This document shows positions 31,307-39,353 of a stretch of 64,000 bases of DNA, one piece after another. Source of the stretch: a gamma proteobacterium HdN1 (GTDB lineage: Bacteria > Pseudomonadota > Gammaproteobacteria > Pseudomonadales > Ketobacteraceae); assembly GCA_000198515.1 (NCBI GenBank), contig FP929140.1:1090527-1154526 (forward strand), given 5' to 3'. The stretch's first letter is position 1; each line of letters starts with the position of its first letter. The notes under the pieces were generated by a model. The model was not told the origin of the DNA and ran no database searches. It saw only the letters and a program-made list of their open reading frames with translations. Made by a program: the position numbers and the translations under genes.

Positions 31307-32053
31307 TTACCGGAACACGTTGGCCTTTTCTACGCTGTCAGTGGTGAGCGTGCGACGTGCGTTCATTGTTTTGCTGTATTCGCCCTTAATCGCCTGCAGA
31401 TTGCCGTCAGATGCCTGCGGAAATGGTTTGATTGCTTTTAGTTCAACCCCCGCGCGCATCAGCGTGAGTGCGGCAAGTTTAATGTCGCGCACATCTAGCT
31501 TGCTCCCGAAGTAAAGCACGTTAATCTCGTCAGGGACTTCTTCGTCGGCCCGGTACGGGACGTTCTGAAATCCGGCTTGACGCAAAGAGAGTTCCACTAA
31601 TTTTTGATCGACCAGTTTAGGCAAGCCTTTGAACAAATTGTTGCCTGAAGGGTAGTAGCCGGTAAGAATCCGGCTGCGCGCTTGATCGGCGGCGTCGAGC
31701 TGCTGGAGTGCCGGTTGGCTGGGTAGCCAGCCCCACCCCTTGATTTTGTCGATGATCGCATTGTCTTGCTGGCTAAGCGGGCGAATCTGGGAAATGGCCA
31801 GAGTGATTTCATCCATGTAGCGATATTTCCATGCGTCCAAGTCGCTAATCTTCTGAGATAGGCTGGATACTTCTTTGCTTTGCGTCCAAGCCCCCGCCAT
31901 GATCAAAAGGTTGAAGATTAAAAACAAACTGCTGATCCCTGCAATGCTTACGATCCACCACTTTGAGCGAAACTCCAATTTTTTGTGCGCAAATGCGCCA
32001 CCCGCTGCAAGCAATAGAAGCAGCCAAGGAAGAATGTAAGGCAGTGATGTCAC
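31307..32053 (-). CDS. Two-helix membrane protein of unknown function
   Basis: A 248-residue protein with two N-terminal membrane helices (YILPWLLLLLAAGGAFA and WIVSIAGISSLFLIFNLLIMAGA), then a helical linker and a C-terminal domain (about 190-248, NVLYFGSKLDVRDIKLAALTLMRAGV) that resembles small alpha/beta peptidoglycan or SPOR-like folds only in outline. I set the start at the GTG at 32053 because GGGAGAG lies 9 bases upstream and the first helix follows at once. It is divergent from degQ. Confidence 0.65.
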   Translation of the reverse strand: MTSLPYILPWLLLLLAAGGAFAHKKLEFRSKWWIVSIAGISSLFLIFNLLIMAGAWTQSKEVSSLSQKISDLDAWKYRYMDEITLAISQIRPLSQQDNAIIDKIKGWGWLPSQPALQQLDAADQARSRILTGYYPSGNNLFKGLPKLVDQKLVELSLRQAGFQNVPYRADEEVPDEINVLYFGSKLDVRDIKLAALTLMRAGVELKAIKPFPQASDGNLQAIKGEYSKTMNARRTLTTDSVEKANVFR

Positions 32054-32210
32054 GAGATAAAACTCTCCCTTTCCGCGGTAGGTGGTGCATAGAAGTGGTG
32101 CGCAAATTTTGTATCGACCTATGCAGTATAGGCGTAAGTTTGACTCTTTACCCGTTTCCTTGCTGCGGAACTTTAGCGAATTACCACACTCGAATTTCGG
32201 CAATTCCAAA

Positions 32211-32279
32211 ATGCGTGTCGTTCTCACGGTTTTGGTTGTTTCTATTCTTTCGGTTATTTTGGCAATTTTAATTCCTTAG
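32211..32279 (+). CDS. Possible 22-residue hydrophobic small protein upstream of degQ
   Basis: An ATG at 32211 opens a 22-codon frame, MRVVLTVLVVSILSVILAIL plus IP, ending TAG at 32277-32279. It is a single membrane helix with no charged residue after Arg2, and it ends 18 bases before degQ. There is no clear ribosome binding site, so this could be chance. It could be a small membrane protein or a leader tied to envelope stress control. Confidence 0.3.
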   Translation: MRVVLTVLVVSILSVILAILIP

Positions 32280-32297
32280 TAGAAAGGAGCTTAGCTC

Positions 32298-33758
32298 ATG
32301 TCGAATCGCGATGTCGTATCGACCCAAAGTCCCACATCCAAGCATAAAGCTGCTTTGATCGTTCGTAGAAAGTGTGCGGCGGTGGTGATGGCTGCAAGCC
32401 TTTTGGGGGCGACGCCCTTGCTTGTAAATTCGGCATACGCGGCATTGCCGCTTTTTGGCAGCCAGCCAGACGCGCAGGGCGCAGTGCCTTCACTCGCGCC
32501 GATGCTTAAACAGGTGAATCCTGCAGTGGTGAATATTGCCACTTATACAACACGTTCTGTAGCCGACAACCCTCTGCTGAACGATCCATTTTTTCGCCGT
32601 TTTTTTAATATCCCAGAACATGCGCCAATGCAGCAGAGGCAGCAACAACGGCGAGCCCAAGCGGCAGGTTCAGGGGTGGTTATTGACGCCAAGAACGGTA
32701 CTGTAATCACGAACAATCATGTTGTAGACGGAGCTGATGAGGTAAAGATCATTCTAAATGACGGCCGAACCTTTGCGGCAAAAGTGGTTGGTACTGACCC
32801 AGAAGCGGATATTGCCGTGCTGCATGTGGATGCCGACAAGCTTTCTGAAATTCGTGTTACAGATTCAGATCGGTTAGAAGTAGGTGATTTTGTGGTCGCG
32901 ATTGGAAACCCCTTTGGCCTTGGTCAGACCGTCACCACGGGCGTTGTAAGTGCGCTTGGGCGCACAGGTTTAGGCATTGAAGGATATGAGAATTTTATCC
33001 AGACCGATGCGTCGATTAACCCAGGCAATTCCGGTGGTGCTTTGGTAAACCTGAAAGGCGAGCTGGTCGGCATCAATACAGCGATTCTCGCTCCTTCCGG
33101 TGGAAACGTAGGGATTGGCTTTGCCATTCCCATCAATATGGTAAAAGTAAGTGTGGATCAGATCCTGAAGCATGGCGAGGTAAGGCGAGGCCAGCTCGGT
33201 ATCATCATTCAGGATTTGACGCCTGAGCTTGCCGACGCGTTCAACCTCAAGAGCGATTCTGGCGTGCTCGTTTCTGAAGTGCAGCCGGGTTCTGCTGCGG
33301 AGAAGGCAGGGATCAAAGCCGGAGATGTGGTTACTGAAATCGACGGTAAAAAGATGGCGTCCGCGGGGCAGCTTCGCAATGAAATTGGCCTAAGGCAGAT
33401 CGGCGACACCGTGAAGGTTGGGCTTGCTCGCGATGGAGGCCAGAAGGTGTTGGAAGTGAAGATCGGTGGTGTTGAAAAGCAGAGTGCGAAGAAAAATCAG
33501 TCGGTCAAGATACACAAATTTCTTGAAGGCGCGAGCTTGAGAAATGCAAAAGGGGATAAAGGCGTTGTTGTTGATGCGCTGGAATATGGGAGCCCTGCGT
33601 CACGTTCCGGTCTGCGCGAAGGTGATGTGATTATCGGCGCAAACCGGCGAGAGGTTCATAACCTTGATGAGCTTCAAGATGCCGCAAAGCGCAGTGATAG
33701 CCAGTTATTGCTGCGGATACAGCGTGGTAACGCAGCGCTTTACCTAGTGATCCAGTAG
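32298..33758 (+). CDS. Do-family periplasmic serine protease (DegQ/MucD-like)
   Basis: A 486-residue periplasmic protease and chaperone that degrades misfolded envelope proteins. The signal peptide ends near Ala48 (NSAYA-ALP). The trypsin-like domain has the triad His141 (NNHVVDG), Asp171 (DIAVL) and Ser245 (GNSGGAL), followed by two PDZ domains (about 285-375 and 395-482). The ATG has AGGAG at 32285-32289. In Pseudomonas the equivalent mucD sits in the algU operon before lepA; here it stands alone and may be the relocated mucD. Confidence 0.94.
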   Translation: MSNRDVVSTQSPTSKHKAALIVRRKCAAVVMAASLLGATPLLVNSAYAALPLFGSQPDAQGAVPSLAPMLKQVNPAVVNIATYTTRSVADNPLLNDPFFRRFFNIPEHAPMQQRQQQRRAQAAGSGVVIDAKNGTVITNNHVVDGADEVKIILNDGRTFAAKVVGTDPEADIAVLHVDADKLSEIRVTDSDRLEVGDFVVAIGNPFGLGQTVTTGVVSALGRTGLGIEGYENFIQTDASINPGNSGGALVNLKGELVGINTAILAPSGGNVGIGFAIPINMVKVSVDQILKHGEVRRGQLGIIIQDLTPELADAFNLKSDSGVLVSEVQPGSAAEKAGIKAGDVVTEIDGKKMASAGQLRNEIGLRQIGDTVKVGLARDGGQKVLEVKIGGVEKQSAKKNQSVKIHKFLEGASLRNAKGDKGVVVDALEYGSPASRSGLREGDVIIGANRREVHNLDELQDAAKRSDSQLLLRIQRGNAALYLVIQ

Positions 33759-33913
33759 GAACTGATGGGTTAAAAATTAAGGCGAAATTCAGCCGGTTGA
33801 TGGGGCCGGCTGGTAAAAATGTTTCCTGTTGTTACAGCGCTTGCCCGCGTGAATGCGCATCGGTATCCTCTGACTTCCCAGAAAAAGGACTGACCTAGAT
33901 AGAGGGCTGATGC

Positions 33914-34483
33914 GTGAAAAAATTACTGGTTTCCGGTGCGTTTATGTTGGCGAGTGCCACGGCAAGCGCTGCAGGGTTCAATTACACGTACGTCGAAGGT
34001 GGATACGGCGAGGTTGACAACGGGGATGCGTTTTTTGTTGCGGGCTCTGCGCAGTTGCAACGTGGCCTTAGCGTGATTGGCAGCTATCATCGAGTAGATT
34101 TTGACGGCCCATTTGATGGTGATATTTACACGGTAGGTGCGCAAATCAACACCCCAGTTGGCCCAGCAACAGACTTTTTTGCGAGCGCATCAGCGGTGCG
34201 TATGGAAGTTGATACCACTCGACGGGTACTGTGGTACCGCGAAAAAGTAACTGCCAGAGACACGGGGCTTTTGGTACGTGCCGGCTTAAGGCATCAGCTG
34301 CAATCCAATTTGCATCTTGAAGGTGATGTCTCCTATAACACCAATGATTTTTGGGACGAGAACGAACTCGGCATCCGTGGTGCTGTGCGCTATTTCTTCG
34401 CTCCACAGGTCTCGGCGGCGGTGGGCTTTGCATCAGATCAAGAGCTGGACGGCATATTTGTTAGCGGCCGGTTCGAGCTGTAA
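33914..34483 (+). CDS. Small outer-membrane beta-barrel-like protein
   Basis: A 189-residue exported protein with signal peptide (MKKLLVSGAFMLASATASA, cleavage before AGFNYTYVE). The mature part has alternating amphipathic strands such as YTYVEGGYGEV and LLVRAGLRHQL, as in eight-stranded OmpX-like barrels, but it ends in FEL and not Phe. The GTG start follows AGAGGG at 33901-33906. A family name cannot be given. Confidence 0.75.
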   Translation: MKKLLVSGAFMLASATASAAGFNYTYVEGGYGEVDNGDAFFVAGSAQLQRGLSVIGSYHRVDFDGPFDGDIYTVGAQINTPVGPATDFFASASAVRMEVDTTRRVLWYREKVTARDTGLLVRAGLRHQLQSNLHLEGDVSYNTNDFWDENELGIRGAVRYFFAPQVSAAVGFASDQELDGIFVSGRFEL

Positions 34484-34556
34484 TGGTCTGAATGGCACAA
34501 TATGGAGGGGCTTGCGTGCTGTTTGATTCACTAGGCGTCGTGTGCGGTTTCTATTG

Positions 34557-35378
34557 ATGGAAGGCATTCTCAACAAGATGCAAACGTCGCTATCGCCAGC
34601 GGGGGTCGCACAATACGCGCTTCCGCTTGGCGAGCAGACGCTCCCGCTCAACGATCTAATTGGAAAGCCCCTGCATTTAGCGTACTCCGGCAGGATTTTT
34701 TGCGTCGCCTGTGGCCGTAAGACCAGCAAGAGCTTCAACCAAGGCTATTGCTTTCCCTGTTTTAAGCGCTTGGCGCGTTGCGATATCTGCATTGTGAAGC
34801 CTGAGCTTTGCCACTTTGCGCAGGGTACGTGTCGGGAGCCGGAGTGGGCGCTTCAGTTCTGTTTCCAACCTCATATTGTCTACCTTGCCAATACTTCCGG
34901 GCTTAAAGTGGGGATCACGCGGCAAACGCAGATTCCTACGCGTTGGATCGATCAAGGCGCGACGCAGGCGCTGCCGGTTTTTCGGGTAAAGAGCCGCCGT
35001 GCTGCTGGGCTGCTAGAGGTGGCGTTGGCGCAACAGATTCCGGATAAGACCCAGTGGCGCACCTTGTTGCGCGGCGATGGTGCCCCCTTAGATCTCCAAG
35101 CTGCAAAAGCTGAAGTGATGGCGCAGTGTGAGCAAGTACTGGCAAGCGTCGTGCTGCCGGAGGAGGATGGTGTTGCCGAGCGATATGAGGATGCGCCAGA
35201 GTTCTCCTGCAAATACCCCGTACTGCGCTACCCAGAGAAGATTGCGACTCTTGATTTCGAAAAAACGGCTACTTTGGGCGGTACGCTAGAGGGCATCAAA
35301 GGGCAATACCTGATCTTTGATACTGGCGTGATCAATATGCGGAAATTCGGCGGCTACGAGATTGCGGTCGGGGATTAG
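34557..35378 (+). CDS. DUF2797 protein with Cys-rich motif and GIY-YIG-like segment
   Basis: A 273-residue cytoplasmic protein of the DUF2797 family. The N-terminal third carries a Cys cluster (CVACGRKTSKSF, GYCFPCFKR, CDICIVKPELC, C near TCREPEW) likely to bind zinc. It is followed by IVYLANTSGLKVGITR, which resembles the start of the GIY-YIG nuclease fold. The function of the family is unknown; nucleic-acid binding is a reasonable guess. ATG at 34557 chosen; a GTG at 34542 is possible. Confidence 0.83.
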   Translation: MEGILNKMQTSLSPAGVAQYALPLGEQTLPLNDLIGKPLHLAYSGRIFCVACGRKTSKSFNQGYCFPCFKRLARCDICIVKPELCHFAQGTCREPEWALQFCFQPHIVYLANTSGLKVGITRQTQIPTRWIDQGATQALPVFRVKSRRAAGLLEVALAQQIPDKTQWRTLLRGDGAPLDLQAAKAEVMAQCEQVLASVVLPEEDGVAERYEDAPEFSCKYPVLRYPEKIATLDFEKTATLGGTLEGIKGQYLIFDTGVINMRKFGGYEIAVGD

Positions 35379-35410
35379 TTCTTTGTGGCGAAAGCTGCCC
35401 AAGCGCTTGC

Positions 35411-35436
35411 CAAAAAAAAGCCCGGGAGACCGGGCT
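35411..35436 (-). terminator. Terminator for the acyl-CoA-binding protein gene
   Basis: AGCCCGG-GAGA-CCGGGCT (35419-35436) with a run of eight A at 35412-35419 reads on the minus strand as a stem followed by eight T. It lies about 240 bases after the acyl-CoA-binding gene stop. The 300-base gap 35379-35678 also holds a 13-bp repeat and no other gene. Confidence 0.8.
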
Positions 35437-35546
35437 GGAGCTAGTTGAACGGATTGCTGGCCTGTTAGTCCCACTCTCATTAAGACTGAGGCTCCCGCTC
35501 TTACCAACGAAACGTGTTGCAATGCGCTGCATTTGGCTATGCCAAT

Positions 35547-35578
35547 AAACGATAGCAGCATCAGCAAACGATAGCAGC
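35547..35578 (+). repeat. 13-bp direct repeat, 19-base spacing
   Basis: AAACGATAGCAGC occurs at 35547-35559 and 35566-35578, in the 3' region of the acyl-CoA-binding protein transcript. Confidence 0.75.
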
Positions 35579-35678
35579 GCTGCGCAGCGATAACTTGTAA
35601 GAACTTGCCGACTTGGCAAGGTTTTACCGCATAGCAGATACAATTGCCGCTAGCATACATGCTTATAGGGGAGTAAGT

Positions 35679-35951
35679 CTAGCTTAGTTTCTTCATAATT
35701 GTTTCAACTTTGTCGATATAAGTCTGCATTGCCTTATCTTTTGACGTGCCCTTGAGGTTCTCCCAGGCGGAGTACTTCATGCGGCCGATAAAGTCCGTGA
35801 GGCCAGGTTTCTTTCCGTTCACGTCCCCCTCCGTCGCTTGCTTGAACAGTGCGTACATCTCCAGTTTTAGCTCGTTAGAGGGCTTAAAGTCACCTTCTGC
35901 AGTTTGGATCATCTTTACGGTGGCTTCGAACTTTTCTTTTAACTCGGACAT
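35679..35951 (-). CDS. Acyl-CoA-binding protein
   Basis: A 90-residue ACBP that binds long-chain acyl-CoA esters in the cytoplasm. The signatures KPSNELKLEMYALFKQAT and GRMKYSAWENLKGTSKDKAM (residues 23-75) are close to the eukaryotic consensus, with the Lys and Tyr residues that contact CoA. Standalone, with its own terminator. ACBP is common in eukaryotes and found in only some bacteria, so acquisition by transfer is possible but old. Confidence 0.95.
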   Translation of the reverse strand: MSELKEKFEATVKMIQTAEGDFKPSNELKLEMYALFKQATEGDVNGKKPGLTDFIGRMKYSAWENLKGTSKDKAMQTYIDKVETIMKKLS

Positions 35952-36173
35952 CGGTGTTCTCCTTGGGGGATGGTAGGTGTGTCGGCTGCAACTATACGAT
36001 AGCGTGATTGCGCTTGCCTATGTTGAGAAGCGATTTTTCAATTGACGGAACCTGACCAATCCGAGTCGCGCGAGGTGTTGCGATACGCCAAGGCGTTGGT
36101 TTGTTGTGATCTTTGAGAACTAAGCTAAAGTTGTATCGAACCCGGCCGCCGCATCGACGCCGGTGGAGCTTCA

Positions 36174-39134
36174 ATGCCGTGTTTCTCGTTTAACCCGAGG
36201 GTGCTTGGGCCAAGTAATCTAATCAGTGGGCGCTCGCCTTTGCGCGGCGGGGCTTTTTGTGCGCTGCTTTTTTTTGCCGCTTTGATCGGTGTCTTGGGTG
36301 TGCCTGAGCGGGCGATGGCCCAAGCGCTGGATGGCCATCGTGTGGATGCCCAGCAGCCCGGTGGAATCAATTTAGGGCGGTTGGTTCGCTATCTTGAAGA
36401 CAGCACGGATCGTTTGACTGTGGATCAAGTGATGGCGCAGCCGCCCCAGCGTTGGAGAACCTTTCAGCATGATGTACCCAATCTTGGCTACAACCACTCC
36501 GCGATCTGGTTTAATGTAAGCATCGACGGGTTGAATGATGGGCAAGATCGCTTGCTAGAAGTGGGATACGCTCTGCTGGATCATGTGGATATCTGGTTTG
36601 TTTCAGAGGGGCAGTTGCTGCAACACGTTCGAACTGGAGATCACGAGCCATTTTCATCTCGGGAAGTTGCGCACCGCCATTTCCTTTTCCCAGTTCCGCA
36701 CTCTGAAAGTCGCAGCGTGGATGTTTGGATGCGTGTGCGCACCGAGGGAACCGTTGAGGTTCCGTTTACGCTGTGGCGCACGACCGATTTTATGCAGAAC
36801 GAGCAGCATGTCTTGGTTCTGAAGGGCCTTTATTACGGCGTAATTGCCGTGATGATTTTTTATAACTGCTTTATTTATCTTTCGGTGCGAGAAGTTGCAT
36901 ACCTCTACTACGTGTTGTATGCAACTTCATTGCTTCTTTTTCAGGTAAGCCTAGATGGTTTTGCCTTCCAGTGGTTTTGGCCTGAGCAAATTGCTTTTAA
37001 TGAAGCCAGCTTTAACTTGTTAATAATATTTGTACTGATTTTTATCTGCCTTTTTTCAAATTCATTTTTACAGCTGAAAGATAACTTTCCTAAACTTTCA
37101 CAGTTAATGATTGGTACTTCTGTTGGCGGAATTATTCTGGCAGCAAGCTCGCCTTTGATTGCTTATGCGGATGCAATTCGCATGACGATGGTATTCTCAA
37201 TCTCCGTTCTTACCTTTTGCCTAGGGGCCGGCGTTCATCTGCTTTTTTATAAAGTGAGTATGGCGCGTTATTATGTTGCTGGATGGTGCTTTTTTTTGGC
37301 TGGTACAGTCGTCGTAGCACTCTCCAAATTTGGTGTCGTACCGACGACGTTTTTTTCGAATAATGCGATCCAGCTTGGGTCCAGCTTGGAAGCCGTAATT
37401 TTTTCGTTGGCGCTTGCAGATCGAATTAATATTGATCGGCACGAGAAATTGCTCGCCAAGCAGGAAGCGATTCAGAATCTTGAAATGTTCAAATCGCTCT
37501 ACGAAAACGCCATTGAGGGTATTTTTCAGTGCACTGTGGAAGGCAGGTTTGTCAGCGCTAATCCTTCAATGGCACAGTTGCTTGGTTATCTGACCGAAGA
37601 GGAGCTTGTGCGGAATTTGCCGAGCGTGGAAGAACAAACTGTATTGGATCGTGATCACTATCGTGAGTTCATTGAGCAGGTATTAAAGCGCGGTCAAGTG
37701 CTAAATTACGAAGCGAAGGGGCGACGCCGTGATGGTACTCCGTTTTGGGCGTCACTTTCAGCCAAATTGATGCGCTCTGCGGGTGAGCCGCTGATTGAAG
37801 GCTTTACGGTAGACATTAGTTCACGTAAAAAAAGCGAAGAGCAATTGCAATATCTTGCGCATCATGACCCGCTTACGGGCCTAGTGAATCGACGCGAATT
37901 TGAAGTTCGGCTGCAGCGCATGCTGTTTACGGCTCACCGTGAGAAGGTGGAGCATGCGCTTCTCTATATGGATCTTGACCAGTTCAAATTGGTGAATGAC
38001 TCCTGCGGGCATGTTGCCGGAGATGAGTTGCTGCGGCAAATTACTTGGCAATTGCAGCAGCAGATGCGCTCCGGAGATACGTTGGCGCGTTTGGGTGGGG
38101 ATGAATTTGGTGTGCTTCTGGAGCGTTGCGATCGGCAAAATGCGTTTAAGGTTGCAAGTAAATTAAAATCTGTCGTGCAGGATTTTCGCTTTGTTTGGGA
38201 CGATAAATTTTTTGTTCTAGGGGTAAGCATCGGGCTTGTTTCCATAAATTCAGGAAGTCGTTCTGTCGCAGATCTGTTGAGCCTTGCGGATTCCGCCTGC
38301 TATGCGGCAAAGGATGGCGGGCGCAATCGCATTCACGAGTATCAGCCAGGGGATAAGAACCTTCTGCTTGCGCAAAGTGAAATGCAGTGGGTAGGGCGCA
38401 TCAACGAGGCGCTTGACCAAAATCTCTTCGTCCTATACCAGCAAGCCATTGTTCCTGTTGTAGGCGATCCGATGACCGGCGAAGAGATTTGGGGGCACTG
38501 TGAAGTTTTGATTCGGATGCGAGATGCGGGTGGCGGAATCCTGCCGCCGGGAGCGTTCCTTCCAGCGGCGGAAAGGTACAATTTGATGCCGGCGATAGAC
38601 CGCTGGGTCATTAAAACCTTGTTTTCCTTCTTGGCGTCTCACCCAGAATTAACGACGCCAAATCATTTGTATGCCGTAAATTTGTCTGGCGCGTCACTTG
38701 GCGGCGAGGAGTTTGAAAATTATGTGCTGGAGCAATTTTCTTTGTGGAATATCCCCCCGCAATTGATCTGCTTTGAAATCACTGAAACCATGGCAGTAAC
38801 CAACCTTGCCGTTACCTCTCAGTTTATGACGAAGCTCAAGGCAATTGGCTGTAGCTTTTCGCTGGATGATTTTGGTAGTGGGTTTTCTTCCTATGGTTAT
38901 CTAAAAAGCTTGCCTGTGGATTATTTGAAAATTGACGGTCTTTTTGTTGTGGATATCGTCGACGATAAGATTGACTTCGCAATGGTGGAATCAATCAATC
39001 GTATCGCGCAGGTAATGGGTAAAAAAACCATTGCTGAGTTTGTTGAGAATAATGAAATTCGCAAACGCCTAAAACGGTTGGGTGTAGATTATGCTCAGGG
39101 GTATGGTATCGCCAAGCCTCAGCCTTTGGTTTGA
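36174..39134 (+). CDS. 7TMR-DISM, PAS, GGDEF and EAL protein
   Basis: A 986-residue inner-membrane c-di-GMP enzyme. In order: signal-like helix 24-49, periplasmic 7TMR-DISMED2-like sensor about 70-205, seven membrane helices about 218-420, a PAS domain about 440-555, GGDEF about 565-725 and EAL about 740-985. The GGDEF site is intact (GGDEF, 641-645). The EAL motif reads EVL (Glu777), with LDDFGSGFSS present, so phosphodiesterase activity is plausible. The start ATG follows GGAG at about 36163. No adjacent partner gene explains its input. Confidence 0.92.
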   Translation: MPCFSFNPRVLGPSNLISGRSPLRGGAFCALLFFAALIGVLGVPERAMAQALDGHRVDAQQPGGINLGRLVRYLEDSTDRLTVDQVMAQPPQRWRTFQHDVPNLGYNHSAIWFNVSIDGLNDGQDRLLEVGYALLDHVDIWFVSEGQLLQHVRTGDHEPFSSREVAHRHFLFPVPHSESRSVDVWMRVRTEGTVEVPFTLWRTTDFMQNEQHVLVLKGLYYGVIAVMIFYNCFIYLSVREVAYLYYVLYATSLLLFQVSLDGFAFQWFWPEQIAFNEASFNLLIIFVLIFICLFSNSFLQLKDNFPKLSQLMIGTSVGGIILAASSPLIAYADAIRMTMVFSISVLTFCLGAGVHLLFYKVSMARYYVAGWCFFLAGTVVVALSKFGVVPTTFFSNNAIQLGSSLEAVIFSLALADRINIDRHEKLLAKQEAIQNLEMFKSLYENAIEGIFQCTVEGRFVSANPSMAQLLGYLTEEELVRNLPSVEEQTVLDRDHYREFIEQVLKRGQVLNYEAKGRRRDGTPFWASLSAKLMRSAGEPLIEGFTVDISSRKKSEEQLQYLAHHDPLTGLVNRREFEVRLQRMLFTAHREKVEHALLYMDLDQFKLVNDSCGHVAGDELLRQITWQLQQQMRSGDTLARLGGDEFGVLLERCDRQNAFKVASKLKSVVQDFRFVWDDKFFVLGVSIGLVSINSGSRSVADLLSLADSACYAAKDGGRNRIHEYQPGDKNLLLAQSEMQWVGRINEALDQNLFVLYQQAIVPVVGDPMTGEEIWGHCEVLIRMRDAGGGILPPGAFLPAAERYNLMPAIDRWVIKTLFSFLASHPELTTPNHLYAVNLSGASLGGEEFENYVLEQFSLWNIPPQLICFEITETMAVTNLAVTSQFMTKLKAIGCSFSLDDFGSGFSSYGYLKSLPVDYLKIDGLFVVDIVDDKIDFAMVESINRIAQVMGKKTIAEFVENNEIRKRLKRLGVDYAQGYGIAKPQPLV

Positions 39135-39353
39135 TTTTGCAAAAATTACTAGCACGTCGGTGCCAAATAAGTTTTTGTACGATCGTGCTTCGATACAAAA
39201 AACTACATTAAACATCCCCGTAAATACGCTTTCGTCGTATTCCCTCCCGTCTAGCTTTGATACCTTTGCAGTAGCAAGCGGGCAAAGCTTAGACAAGGAA
39301 TAAAAACGTCTAACCGCTCCTTTGCATAAAAAAAACATGATCAGGAGATTAGA

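Noticed and set aside
33790-33812. Hairpin CAGCCGG/CCGGCTG after degQ as a terminator
   Set aside because: The 7-bp stem is followed by GTAAAAATG and not a T tract, so it does not meet the Rho-independent pattern.
35440-35545. Possible extra RNA gene (GC-rich segment with TTAGTCCC...)
   Set aside because: No cloverleaf or conserved RNA pattern could be folded; only a terminator and a 13-bp repeat are supported nearby.
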